Origin: CAYFUL01 sp964346375
GTDB lineage: Bacteria > Bacillota > Clostridia > Tissierellales > Peptoniphilaceae
DNA length: 50,231 nucleotides
Direction of reading: 5' to 3'
Assembly: GCA_964346375.1 (NCBI GenBank)
Contig: CAYFUL010000003.1
Coordinates: 1-50,231 of the forward strand
Shown: positions 16,935 through 26,800 of the stretch, in pieces
How the letters are laid out: each line of letters opens with the position of its first letter
Numbering within the stretch: the stretch's first letter is position 1
Translations under genes and position numbers: made by a program
The notes under the pieces: generated by a model
Seen by the model: the letters and a program-made list of their open reading frames with translations, nothing else
Told to the model about the DNA's origin: nothing
Database searches by the model: none

Positions 16935-17783
16935 ATGGAAAAAATTGTACTAGATGTAGATTCCTTTAACCCAGAGCATATTTTTAAATGTGGTCAGGCA
17001 TTTAGATGGAGAGAGTTAGAGGATGGAAGTTATTTAAATATTGCCCATGGAAAAGTTATAAGGGTAGTTGGAGGAAGTGAGGTAATTTTAGAAAATGCCA
17101 ACTTTATAGACTACCAATATATTTGGAAAAATTACTTTGATTTAGAAAGGGATTATTCTGCATTAAAAGAGAGTTTTAGTGGAGATAGTATTTTAAAACC
17201 GGCAATAGAATATGGAAGTGGAATAAGGGTATTAAACCAAGAGCCCTTTGAAACTATAATCACCTTTATAATAAGTGCAAATAATCAAATACCTAGGATA
17301 AAAAATGCAGTAGATAAAATTGCAAGTATGTATGGAGAAAAAATTTCTAACCCATATTTAGATGCCTATAGTTTTCCAAAGGCAGAGGTACTTGCAGAGG
17401 CAAGTCCAAAGGATTTACGAGAGTTTGCAAGAGTTGGATTTAGAGATGAGAGAATTGTAGAGGCGTCTAAATTAATTAGAGATGGGGAAATTGACTTTAG
17501 TATTCTGGAAAACTCTCCAATAGACGAGGCGAGAAAGGAACTTATGAAACTACCAGGAGTGGGACCAAAAGTTGCAGACTGTGTACTACTATTTGCCTTT
17601 AAAAGAAGTGAGTCCTTTCCAGTAGACGTATGGATTAAAAGAGTAATGGAAGAGCTATATATAAAAGGCACAATAAGTAAAAATAAGGTGGCGGAATATG
17701 GAAGAAAGCAGTTTGGAAATCTTGCAGGATTTGCACAGCAGTACCTATTCTACTACGGAAGAGAAAATGATTTAGGAAAATAA
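16935..17783 (+). CDS. 8-oxoguanine DNA glycosylase (OGG1-type)
   Basis: The 282-residue protein has an OGG_N-like N-terminal domain (FKCGQAFRW) and a helix-hairpin-helix plus GPD module. The catalytic Lys212 lies in LPGVGPKVADC and Asp231 in FPVDVWI, the same arrangement as the nucleophile Lys and Asp of OGG1. It should excise 8-oxoguanine opposite C with an associated lyase activity. A good AGGAGA site precedes the ATG. It lies directly behind rex, which links oxidative-damage repair with redox control by position only. Confidence 0.9.
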   Translation: MEKIVLDVDSFNPEHIFKCGQAFRWRELEDGSYLNIAHGKVIRVVGGSEVILENANFIDYQYIWKNYFDLERDYSALKESFSGDSILKPAIEYGSGIRVLNQEPFETIITFIISANNQIPRIKNAVDKIASMYGEKISNPYLDAYSFPKAEVLAEASPKDLREFARVGFRDERIVEASKLIRDGEIDFSILENSPIDEARKELMKLPGVGPKVADCVLLFAFKRSESFPVDVWIKRVMEELYIKGTISKNKVAEYGRKQFGNLAGFAQQYLFYYGRENDLGK

Positions 17784-17797
17784 ATAGGGGAAAAAAG

Positions 17798-18487
17798 ATG
17801 ATTGCAGTATTAGTAAATGCCATAGGCGTATTTTTTGCAAGTCTAGTTGGCAGAAGTATAGGACATAGAATTCCCACTAAGATTCAGGAGAGTATTATCT
17901 CCATAATTGCAGTAGCAGTATTGGTAATGGGAGTAAGTTATGGACAAAAGGGATCTATGATATTAACCATAATCTCTCTAGTAATAGGAATAATAGTAGG
18001 AGAATTAATAGATATAGACGGCGCACTACTAAAACTAGGAGTGGGATTTAAAAAGCTATTTAAAACAAGTTCAAGTGACACAACATTTGTAGAGGGATTT
18101 GTAACCTCTACACTACTTTTTTGCGTAGGAAGTATGGCAATACTAGGATCCTTTGAAGCAGGAATATCAAAAAATTACGAACTAATATACACAAAGAGTT
18201 TAATGGACAGTATTACGGCAATAGTCCTTGCATCTTCACTAGGTATAGGCGTAGGACTAAGTAGTATTTCCATACTAGTATACCAAGGCGCCCTTACCCT
18301 ACTTTCCAGTTTAATCGCTCCATTTTTTACACAGGGAGTAATAGATAATATATCTGGAGTTGGTGGAATAATGTTAATCGCAATTTCACTACAGATGTTA
18401 AGAGTAAAGGAATTTAAAACGGCGAATATGCTCCCAGCGTTACTTGTACCAATAATATATGACGCACTAATGGGAATTATCTTTTAA
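17798..18487 (+). CDS. DUF554 family membrane protein
   Basis: The 229-residue protein has about six to seven transmembrane helices. Family features are the N-terminal GVFFASLVGRSIGHRIP, the helix LVIGIIVGELIDIDGAL and the conserved FVTSTLLFCVGSMAILGS. The function of DUF554 proteins is not established, although transport has been suggested. It lies 14 bp after the glycosylase gene in the same direction. A GGGG stretch precedes the ATG. Confidence 0.9.
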   Translation: MIAVLVNAIGVFFASLVGRSIGHRIPTKIQESIISIIAVAVLVMGVSYGQKGSMILTIISLVIGIIVGELIDIDGALLKLGVGFKKLFKTSSSDTTFVEGFVTSTLLFCVGSMAILGSFEAGISKNYELIYTKSLMDSITAIVLASSLGIGVGLSSISILVYQGALTLLSSLIAPFFTQGVIDNISGVGGIMLIAISLQMLRVKEFKTANMLPALLVPIIYDALMGIIF

Positions 18488-18494
18488 AAATCCC

Positions 18495-18523
18495 TTGCAA
18501 AGAAAAAGAAAATGTATTACTAT
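18495..18523 (+). promoter_or_regulatory. Probable groESL promoter
   Basis: TTGCAA (18495-18500), 17 bp, then TACTAT (18518-18523). It lies directly upstream of the CIRCE-like site, the usual arrangement for HrcA-controlled promoters. The -10 box is only a partial match. Confidence 0.5.
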
Positions 18524-18528
18524 ATATA

Positions 18529-18555
18529 TTAGCAACAAAAGAAGCCGAGTGCTAA
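18529..18555 (+). promoter_or_regulatory. CIRCE-like HrcA operator with a degenerate left arm
   Basis: The 27-bp site has a perfect right half GAGTGCTAA and correct spacing. Its left half is TTAGCAACA where the consensus is TTAGCACTC, so the last three bases no longer pair. It sits between the promoter and groES. HrcA repression should be weakened. Confidence 0.75.
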
Positions 18556-18574
18556 TAATATTAGGAGGGGAAAA

Positions 18575-18856
18575 ATGAACTTAAAACCATTAGGAGATAA
18601 ACTTGTAATAAAAAAGGTAGAAGTAGAAGAAACTACAGCTTCAGGAATTGTACTACCAAGTTCAGCAAAAGAGGAATCAAATATTTCTGAGATAGTAGCA
18701 ATTGGAAAGGACATTACTGAAGACGAAAAGAGAAAATATGAAATCTCAGTAGGAGATAAGATTATTTACTCTAAATTCAGCGGAAACGACGTTGAAATTG
18801 AAAAGGAAAAATATACTATTATAAAGTATTCAGATATATTAGCAGTAATTAAGTAA
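18575..18856 (+). CDS. groES: Co-chaperonin GroES
   Basis: The 93-residue GroES starts MNLKPLGDKLVIKK, carries the mobile-loop region TTASGIVLPSSAKEE and ends with the beta-barrel segment YTIIKYSDILAVIK. It caps the GroEL ring during folding. AGGAGGGG precedes the ATG. It is followed by groEL after 11 bp under the same CIRCE-like control. Confidence 0.97.
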   Translation: MNLKPLGDKLVIKKVEVEETTASGIVLPSSAKEESNISEIVAIGKDITEDEKRKYEISVGDKIIYSKFSGNDVEIEKEKYTIIKYSDILAVIK

Positions 18857-18867
18857 GAGGTGAAAAA

Positions 18868-20517
18868 ATGTCAAAGGAAATAAAATTTTCAGAAGATGCA
18901 AGAGCAGGTCTAATTAACGGAATTAACCAACTAGCAGATACAGTTAAGGTAACACTTGGACCAAAGGGAAGAAATGTAATACTTGATAAGGAATTTGGAT
19001 CTCCACTTATTACAAATGACGGAGTTACCATTGCAAGAGAAATCGAGTTTGAAAATAAATTTGAAAATATGGGTGCACAACTTTTAAAGGAAGTTGCAAT
19101 AAAGACTAATGACGTAGCAGGAGATGGTACAACTACTGCAACACTACTTGCACAAGCTATAATTCGTGAAGGAGCGAAAAACCTTGCAGCAGGAGCTAAC
19201 CCAATGATTTTACAAAAGGGAATTAAAAAAGCAGTAGACGTAGTAGTAGAGGAGCTTAAAAAATTCTCAGTTCCAGTAGAATCTAAGACAAGTATTGCAC
19301 AAGTTGCATCAATTTCAGCAGCAGATCCAGAAATTGGAGATCTAATTGCAGAGGCAATGGAAAAAGTTGGAAGAGATGGAGTAATTGCCGTAGAGGAATC
19401 TAAGTCAATGGGTACTGAACTAGAAGTAGTAGAAGGTATGCAATTTGACAGAGGATATATCTCTCCATACATGGTAACAGACGCAGAAAAAATGGTTGCA
19501 GAACTTGAAAACCCATACGTTCTTATAACAGATAAGAAAATTACCAATATCCAAGATCTACTTCCAATACTTGAGCAAATTATTCAATCAGGTAGACCAC
19601 TATTAGTAATTGCAGAGGATATTGAAGGAGAAGCCCTTGCAACTCTAGTAGTAAATAAATTAAGAGGAACATTAAATATAGTAGCAGTTAAGGCTCCAGG
19701 ATATGGAGACAGAAGAAAGGAAATGCTACAAGATATTGCAATCCTTACAGGAGGACAAGTAGTATCATCAGACCTAGGACAAGATTTAAAAGACACTACA
19801 CTTGAAATGCTAGGTGGAGCTTCAAAGGTTAAGGTTGAAAAAGAACTTACAGTAATTGTAGACGGACTTGGAGAAAAATCTGAAATAGAAGCTAGAATGA
19901 ATCAAATTAGAGCTCAAATTGAAGAGACTGATTCAGAATTTGATCAATCTAAATTAAACGAAAGACTTGCAAAACTTGGCGGAGGAGTTGCTGTAATTAG
20001 AGTAGGAGCAGCTACAGAAGTTGAGTTAAAGGAAAGAAAGCTAAGAATTGAAGATGCACTTTCAGCTACAAGAGCAGCAGTAGAAGAGGGAATCGTTCCA
20101 GGAGGTGGAACAGTTCTAGTAGATTGTATTCCAGTAGTAGAAAAGCTTTCTGAAGAAGTAGAAGGGGACGAAAGAACAGGAGTAAATATAATTGCAGCTG
20201 CACTTTCAGATCCACTAAAACAAATTGCACTTAACTCTGGACTAGAGGGTTCCGTAATTGTAGAAAAGGTAAAGGCAGAAGAACCAGGAATTGGATTTGA
20301 TGCATTTAACGGAAAATATGTAAAGATGGTTGAAGAAGGAATAGTTGACCCAACAAAGGTAACTAGATCTGCTCTTCAAAACGCTGCATCAGTTTCAGCA
20401 ATGATACTAACAACTGAAGCTGCAGTAGCAATAGTAAGAGATAAGAGTGCAGAACTTGCTGCAATGGCTAGCGCTGGTGCTATGGGCGGCATGGGCGGCA
20501 TGGGCGGCATGATGTAA
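18868..20517 (+). CDS. groEL: Chaperonin GroEL
   Basis: This is a full-length 549-residue group I chaperonin. Visible signatures include KVTLGPKGRNVILD, the ATP-binding NDVAGDGTTTATLLAQ, PGYGDRRKEML in the apical domain, EGIVPGGGTVL near the end, and the flexible tail with three GGM repeats ending GGMM. It folds proteins in the cytoplasm together with GroES. Codon use is smoother than its neighbours, as expected for a highly expressed gene. A terminator follows. Confidence 0.98.
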   Translation: MSKEIKFSEDARAGLINGINQLADTVKVTLGPKGRNVILDKEFGSPLITNDGVTIAREIEFENKFENMGAQLLKEVAIKTNDVAGDGTTTATLLAQAIIREGAKNLAAGANPMILQKGIKKAVDVVVEELKKFSVPVESKTSIAQVASISAADPEIGDLIAEAMEKVGRDGVIAVEESKSMGTELEVVEGMQFDRGYISPYMVTDAEKMVAELENPYVLITDKKITNIQDLLPILEQIIQSGRPLLVIAEDIEGEALATLVVNKLRGTLNIVAVKAPGYGDRRKEMLQDIAILTGGQVVSSDLGQDLKDTTLEMLGGASKVKVEKELTVIVDGLGEKSEIEARMNQIRAQIEETDSEFDQSKLNERLAKLGGGVAVIRVGAATEVELKERKLRIEDALSATRAAVEEGIVPGGGTVLVDCIPVVEKLSEEVEGDERTGVNIIAAALSDPLKQIALNSGLEGSVIVEKVKAEEPGIGFDAFNGKYVKMVEEGIVDPTKVTRSALQNAASVSAMILTTEAAVAIVRDKSAELAAMASAGAMGGMGGMGGMM

Positions 20518-20536
20518 AAAAATATTATTTTAGGTG

Positions 20537-20567
20537 CTCCCTATTCCACGTGAGTAGGGAGTTTTTA
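20537..20567 (+). terminator. Terminator of groESL
   Basis: CTCCCTA and TAGGGAG pair around an 11-nt loop and are followed by five T. Confidence 0.85.
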
Positions 20568-20677
20568 TATAATATTTATTCTAAAAAAATTCTGATATAT
20601 TTCTATATACTTGGGTATTTATAAAAAAGTGATAATTATTACGCCGTTAAACAATAGGAATTTAGGAGTGATTGTAA

Positions 20678-23116
20678 ATGAAAATATTAATAGTTGGTGC
20701 CGTTGCCGGTGGAGCAACTGCCCTTGCAAGATTAAGAAGACTAGATGAAGACGCAGAAATTATAGTTTTTGAAAGGGGAGAATATGTATCCTATGCAAAC
20801 TGTGGGCTACCCTACTATATTGGCGGAACTATAAGAAATAGGGATGCCCTTTTTGTTTCAAATAAAGAGGACATTGAACAAAAGTACAATGTTGAAATTC
20901 GTCTAAAGAGTTTAGTTACAAAAATTGATAGAGAAAATAAAAGAATAGAGGTAAAAAATCTTCTAACGGGAGAGGAATACTTTGAAACCTACGATAAGCT
21001 GTTATTATCAACTGGATCAAGTCCATTTATTCCAAATAGCAGTTGGCTAGAAGATGATGGTGTTTTTAAACTATGGACTATTCCAGATACAGATAGAATA
21101 CACGACTACATAAGTAGTGAAAAACCAAAGAGTGCAGTAATTGTTGGCGGTGGATTTATTGGTCTTGAAATGGTAGAGAATCTTGTAGAAAAGGGAATAA
21201 AAGTCTACCTATGTGATATGGCTGACCAGGTAATGCCTCCAATGGATAAGGACATGGCAAAACTTGTAGAAAACCATTTAATAGAAAAGGGAGTAAAATT
21301 ATATTTAGGCAATGGTTTAAAGGACATTACCAATAATGGGAAGAAAGTAATCTTATCAGATGGAGTAGAAATTGAAACTGATATGATTATTCTATCCATA
21401 GGAGTTAGACCTAATACTAAATTAGCAGAAGAAGCAGGCCTTGTTCTTAACGAGAGAAAGGGAATAAAGGTCAACGAGTATATGCAAACTAGCGACGAGA
21501 ATATCTATGCCGTTGGAGATGCCATAGGAGTTAAAAATTTCGTCTTTGGTACAGAGACAATGATCCCTCTTGCAGGACCAGCAAATAAACAGGGAAGAAA
21601 TGTTGCTGAAAATATTGTAGGAAATAATGAGAAGAAGTATGTTGCCACAATGGGAACATCAATTGCAAAGGTATTTGATATTGCAGCGGCATCAGTTGGC
21701 GAAAGTGAAAAGTCTTTACAGCGAGTGGGCAAGGAGTACGAAAAGGATTATTTTATTACCATAATTCATCCAATGAGCCACGCAGGATACTACCCAGATG
21801 CAACACCAATGACTTTAAAATTAATCTTTGGAAGGGACGGAAAGGTACTAGGAGCACAAATAGTAGGATATGACGGCGTAGACAAGAGAATTGATACCAT
21901 AGCTACTACAATGCACTTTGGAGGAACAGTAAAGGATTTAACTGAACTAGAACTTGCATATGCACCTCCATTTTCATCAGCAAAGGACCCAGTAAACTTT
22001 GCAGGATATACTGCAGAAAATATCCTCGCTGGATTATTTGAACCGATAACCTACCATCAGATGATGAAGGAGAAGGATAGATACCAGCTACTAGACATTA
22101 GAGAGGATTTAGAAGTAGCAACGGGAAAACTGGAAAATTCCATATGTATACCTCTTACAAGATTAAGAGATGAGTATGAAAAACTGGATAAGGACAAGGA
22201 GTATATAGTTTACTGTGCAGTTGGAGTAAGGGGATATATTGCACAGAGAATACTTGCCCAAAAGGGATACAAGGCGAAGAATTTAGTAGGTGGACTTAGA
22301 ACATACTACGATATGGAGGAGAAAAAAGAAGGGGCATCATTTGTACCAATAGATACCTCCCAAGATAAGTTTCCAATAGGAGGTAGTAATGTAATAAATC
22401 TAGATCTCTGTGGATTAAGTTGTCCCGGTCCAATAGTACAGGTTTCAAAAAAATTAGAGACATTAAATGACGGAGAAATAATAGAAGCCGTTGCAACAGA
22501 CCCTGGATTTGCAAAGGATATAAAATCTTGGTGTGAAAATACAGGGAATACTCTACTTGAAACAAATTCATCAAAGGGAAAATTTTACGCAAAGATAAAA
22601 AAGAGTTCTGCTACAGAAACCTCAGTAATCGCTCCAACAAATTCTGTAAAAGAAAAGACCATGATCGTATTTGACGGCGATTTAGACAAGGCAATAGCAT
22701 CATTTATAATAGCCACAGGCGCAGCGGCAATGGGCAATAAAGTCCACATGTTCTTTACATTCTGGGGACTAAGTGTAATTAGAAAGGAAAATGCAGTAGA
22801 AAAGGACAAGGATTTTATTTCCAAGATGTTTTCTGCAATGTTACCAAAGGGCTCAAAAAAATTGGGACTTTCAAAGATGAACTTTTTCGGCGCAGGATCA
22901 AAGATGATGAGAAGCGTAATGGAGAAAAAGGGAGTAACTTCACTAGAGGAACTTATTGTACAAGCCCAAGAGGCGGGAGTGGAAATGACAGCTTGCCAAA
23001 TGTCAATGGACGTAATGGGACTTACAGTAGACGAACTTATAGACGGAGTAAAAGTTGGTGGAGTAGCAACTATGCTAAATAACTCCGACAATTCAAATAT
23101 GAACCTATTTATTTAA
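20678..23116 (+). CDS. CoA-disulfide reductase-like fusion with rhodanese, TusA and DsrE domains
   Basis: This 812-residue protein has four domains. Residues 1-445 form an FAD/NAD(P)H reductase (GAVAGGATALAR, second Rossmann VGGGFIGLEM at 156-165) with the single redox Cys42 of CoA-disulfide reductases (SYANCGLPYY). Residues 455-545 form a rhodanese with Cys513. Residues about 572-642 are TusA-like with the CPGP motif (Cys582). Residues 660-812 are DsrE-like with Cys773. These are successive sulfur-carrying cysteines, so the protein probably reduces persulfides or CoA disulfides and relays sulfur. Similar fusions are known in Bacillota. TTTAGGAG precedes the ATG. It appears to be monocistronic, with a terminator after it. 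Confidence 0.92.
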   Translation: MKILIVGAVAGGATALARLRRLDEDAEIIVFERGEYVSYANCGLPYYIGGTIRNRDALFVSNKEDIEQKYNVEIRLKSLVTKIDRENKRIEVKNLLTGEEYFETYDKLLLSTGSSPFIPNSSWLEDDGVFKLWTIPDTDRIHDYISSEKPKSAVIVGGGFIGLEMVENLVEKGIKVYLCDMADQVMPPMDKDMAKLVENHLIEKGVKLYLGNGLKDITNNGKKVILSDGVEIETDMIILSIGVRPNTKLAEEAGLVLNERKGIKVNEYMQTSDENIYAVGDAIGVKNFVFGTETMIPLAGPANKQGRNVAENIVGNNEKKYVATMGTSIAKVFDIAAASVGESEKSLQRVGKEYEKDYFITIIHPMSHAGYYPDATPMTLKLIFGRDGKVLGAQIVGYDGVDKRIDTIATTMHFGGTVKDLTELELAYAPPFSSAKDPVNFAGYTAENILAGLFEPITYHQMMKEKDRYQLLDIREDLEVATGKLENSICIPLTRLRDEYEKLDKDKEYIVYCAVGVRGYIAQRILAQKGYKAKNLVGGLRTYYDMEEKKEGASFVPIDTSQDKFPIGGSNVINLDLCGLSCPGPIVQVSKKLETLNDGEIIEAVATDPGFAKDIKSWCENTGNTLLETNSSKGKFYAKIKKSSATETSVIAPTNSVKEKTMIVFDGDLDKAIASFIIATGAAAMGNKVHMFFTFWGLSVIRKENAVEKDKDFISKMFSAMLPKGSKKLGLSKMNFFGAGSKMMRSVMEKKGVTSLEELIVQAQEAGVEMTACQMSMDVMGLTVDELIDGVKVGGVATMLNNSDNSNMNLFI

Positions 23117-23125
23117 TAGTACCTA

Positions 23126-23169
23126 AAACTGTTGTAGAAAGATTAATTTCACTCTACAACAGTTTTTTT
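23126..23169 (+). terminator. Terminator of the CoA-disulfide reductase fusion
   Basis: AAACTGTTGTAG and CTACAACAGTTT form a 12-bp stem followed by a T run. Confidence 0.85.
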
Positions 23170-23260
23170 AACCTCTTATAAAACTACATACTAAATCTCC
23201 CATGGCTTCTGTTGAAATATATTCAAAGCCTTCTATGGGAATGTCCTCTGTGTTTTTTTG
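23168..23260 (-). pseudogene. Unrecognised reading-frame tail
   Basis: The minus strand reads open for about 30 codons and ends IEGFEYISTEAMGDLVCSF followed by four more residues and a TAA. It has no start and no upstream continuation past about 23265. I do not recognise it. It may be the 3' tail of a lost gene. Confidence 0.25.
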
Positions 23261-23280
23261 TACCTAGTGATATTTAAATT

Positions 23281-23614
23281 GCAACTGCAAAAATAGTTGG
23301 AGATAGAAAAATTGATAAGGGTTTAAAATTTATTGTAACTCCTGGAAGTAATGATATAATGGTAGAAACGATGGAAAAGAGTTACATTGAGACTCTTGTA
23401 TATGCAGGGGCATAAGTAACTCCAGCCTACTGTTCATTCTGCGAATGTAGAACTATGGCACTACTTCGATGATGAAGTATACCTTGGTACAAATAATAGA
23501 AATCTCCTTGGCAAGAATGGATCAAATAAAGCAAAAGTGTATCTATCATCTCCAGCAGTAGCTGCGGCAAGCGCAATTGCAGTAGTAATTGCAAATCCAA
23601 AGGACTATGACTAA
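23281..23614 (+). pseudogene. Remnant of an aconitase/isopropylmalate dehydratase large subunit
   Basis: The fragment matches the part of the aconitase superfamily around the last Fe-S cysteines. It reads KFIVTPGSNDI and YIETLVYAGA, then hits a stop, then VTPAYCSFCEC, two stops, and in the same general region NNRNLLGKNGSNKAKVYLSS and PAVAAASAIAVV up to a natural-looking stop. The N-terminal two thirds of such a protein (400 or more residues) are missing and several stops interrupt it. It is a decayed fragment, possibly LeuC-like. Confidence 0.7.
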
Positions 23615-23704
23615 TGAATTATGAAAGTATTTATTAGGAGAATTTAAGACTTTGGAAGAAGAATAAAAAATAATAGACCAGCCCATTTCCATAGGACATA
23701 TTAA

Positions 23705-23821
23705 AATCCAAGTCCACTTGGGAGAGGAGAGGGTTTAATTGAAATTTCTCACCCAGCATTAAGGGATGAGTTAATAAAAGAGGCAGAAGCTATTGGTATA
23801 TGGAGAAAGGGTAATAGGTAA
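23705..23821 (+). pseudogene. Possible remnant of a CoA-transferase/acetyl-CoA hydrolase C-terminus
   Basis: The open stretch reads PLGRGEGLIEISHPALRDEL followed by IKEAEAIGIW and ends at a TAA just before nifJ. The IxHPxxRxEL...A...GI pattern resembles the last residues of acetyl-CoA hydrolase/4-hydroxybutyrate CoA-transferase proteins. Only about 38 codons remain, with a stop immediately before. The assignment is tentative. Confidence 0.4.
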
Positions 23822-23831
23822 AGGAGAAAAA

Positions 23832-26800
23832 ATGGAAAAAATATTTAAAACCATGGATGGAAATGAGGCAGCGGCATACGCTTCCTATGCATTTACAGAA
23901 ATTGCAGGGATTTATCCCATCACCCCATCTTCACCTATGGCAGAAGTTGTAGACAAATGGTCAGTTGAAGGAAAGAAGAACATCTTTGGAAAGCCAGTAA
24001 ATCTAATTGAAATGCAGTCAGAAGCGGGAGCAGCTGCAACTATGTATGGAGCATTGGAATCAGGAAGTTTAGCAACTACCTATACAGCTTCCCAAGGTCT
24101 TGCTCTTATGATTCCAGTAATTTATAGAGCAGCAGGTTCATTTTTACCAGGAGTTTACCATGTAAGTGCTAGAACTTTAGGAACTAATGTACTATCAATC
24201 TATGGAGATCATTCAGACGTAATGGCTTGTAGACAAACTGGAGCAGCTATGTTAGCTTCAGCTTCAGTACAGGAATGTATGGACTTAGGAGCAGTTGCCC
24301 ATTTAAGTGCAATAAAGGGAAGCATGGCATTTATGCACTTCTTCGACGGATTTAGAACATCCCACGAAGTACAAAAGATTAGAGTAAACGACTATGAGGA
24401 TTTAAAGAAACTTGTAGATAAAGAAGCACTAAAGAGATTTAGAAAGAACTCTCTAAATCCAGAGCGACCTGTACAAAGAGGTATAGTACAAAATTCAGAT
24501 ACCTATTTCCAAATGAAGGAAGCTGGAAACCACTACTACAACGAACTACCAGAAATAGTAGAGTACTACATGGACGAGTTAAATAAACTAAATGGAACAG
24601 ACTATAGATTGTTTAACTACTACGGAGCAGAAGATGCAGAGGAAGTAATTATAGCTATGGGCTCAGTATCTGGTGTAGCAATGGATGTTGTAGATGAATT
24701 AAATAGCAGGGGCGAAAAGGTAGGATACCTACAAGTTCATTTATACAGACCATTTTCTATAAAACATTTCCTAAATGAAATGCCTAAGACAGTTAAAAAG
24801 ATTACTGTACTAGATAGAACTAAGGAACCAGGTGCAACTGGAGAACCACTATATGTAGATGTAGTAAGTGCTTATGGAAATGAAGAAAACGCACCAAAGA
24901 TCTATGGTGGAAGATATGGACTAGCGTCAAAGGACGTAGACGAGAAACAAATAAACGCAGTGTTCCAAAATATGAAGCAACCAGAGCCTAAAAATGGATT
25001 TACAGTTGGAATAGTAGACGACGTAACATTTTTATCTCTACCAATAGATGAAAGCTTTAGAATAAGTAGAACAAGAACAATATCATGTAGATTCTGGGGA
25101 CTAGGTTCAGATGGAACAGTAGGAGCAAATAAAAACTCCATTAAGATAATAGGGGACCATACAGATAAGTATGTACAGGCATATTTTGAATATGACGCAA
25201 AGAAATCTGGAGGTATAACTAAATCAAACCTACGCTTTGGAGATGAGCCAATAAAGAGTTCAACTATAGTAAAACAAGGGGATTTTGTAGCTTGTCATAA
25301 TCAATCCTATATAGGAAAGTACCAAATGGCACAGGAAGTAAAACCAGGTGGAACATTCCTACTAAATACATCATGGACAGTAGATGAATTAGAAGAGAAA
25401 CTACCAACAGAAGTAAAAAAATATATTGCAGAAAATAATGTCAAATTCTATATAATAAATGCTTCAGAAATAGCAAGGGAGATAGGCTTAGGAAATAGAA
25501 CAAATACAATACTACAATCAGCCTTCTTTAAACTAGCAGAGATAATTCCAATGGAAGACGCAGAAAAGTACATGAAGGAATTTGCCTATAAGTCCTATGC
25601 AAATAAGGGCGATGAAGTAGTAAATATGAACTATGAAGCCATAGAAAGAGGATATAAAAAGCTAGTAAAGGTAGAAGTACCATCAAGCTGGGCTACACTA
25701 GAGGAAGAAGTAGAAGAGATAGATGAGAATTTAGACTCCTATGTAAGGGATATAATGATTCCAGTAAATGCACAAAGGGGAGACGAACTACCAGTAAGTC
25801 TATTTGTAGAATACGCAGATGGTCATCTACCAGTTGGAAGTTCAAAGTACGAAAAGAGAGGATTTTCTACAATAGTATCATCATGGATACCAGAAAACTG
25901 TATCCAATGTAATAGATGTTCATTTGTATGTCCTCATGCTGCAATAAGACCATTCCTATTAACAGAGGAGGAGGTAGGGGATGCGCCAGAAAGCTATAAT
26001 TCCATACCAGCAAAGGGCAAGGGATATGAGGAATATCAGTTTAAAATAAATGTAAGTCCATACGACTGTACAGGATGTGGAAACTGTGTAGAGGCATGTC
26101 CAGCAAAGAATAAGGCACTACAAATGGCAGACTTTGAAGAGCAACAAGCAGAAGCTATAAACTGGGAGTATTCAGTAACTCTACCAACAAAGAAAATAGC
26201 AGGAAATCTATTTACAATAAAAGAGAGCCAGTTTAAACAACCACTACTAGAGTTCTCAGGAGCATGCGCAGGCTGTCCACAGACATCCTACTCAAAATTA
26301 CTAACACAGCTATACGGCGATAGACTATATATGGCAAATGCAACAGGATGTTCACAAGCTTGGGGAGCAGGATTTCCACAAACGCCATATACAAAAAATG
26401 AAGATGGATTTGGACCAGCGTGGTCAAATTTACTCTTTGAAAATAATGCAGAGTTTAGTTTAGGACAATGTCTATCAGCAAAATATCAAAGGGAAAAAAT
26501 AAGAGAAGCCCTAGAAAAAATTGCAGAGGCAGTAGACGATACAGAGATTAAAAACTCAGTAGACGAGTGGGTTAAAAACTATGACGATGGGTCAAGAACA
26601 ACAGAGCTATCAGAAAGAGTAGTAGCAGCATTAGAAAATAATAACCTAGATGGAGAGGCAAAGGAATTAAAAGACTTTGTACTAGAAGATGTTGAGTTGA
26701 TGCCTAAAAAATCCATGTGGATGTTTGGCGGAGACGGCTGGGCATACGATATAGGTTATGGTGGACTAGACCATGTACTATCACTAGGAGAGGACGTAAA

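Noticed and set aside
18849..19547. 232-codon minus-strand open frame opposite groEL
   Set aside because: Low-complexity Ser/Thr/Ile composition typical of antisense reading; groEL is unambiguous.
22585..23091. 168-codon minus-strand open frame opposite the DsrE domain
   Set aside because: Shadow frame; the + strand domain has family motifs and the catalytic Cys.
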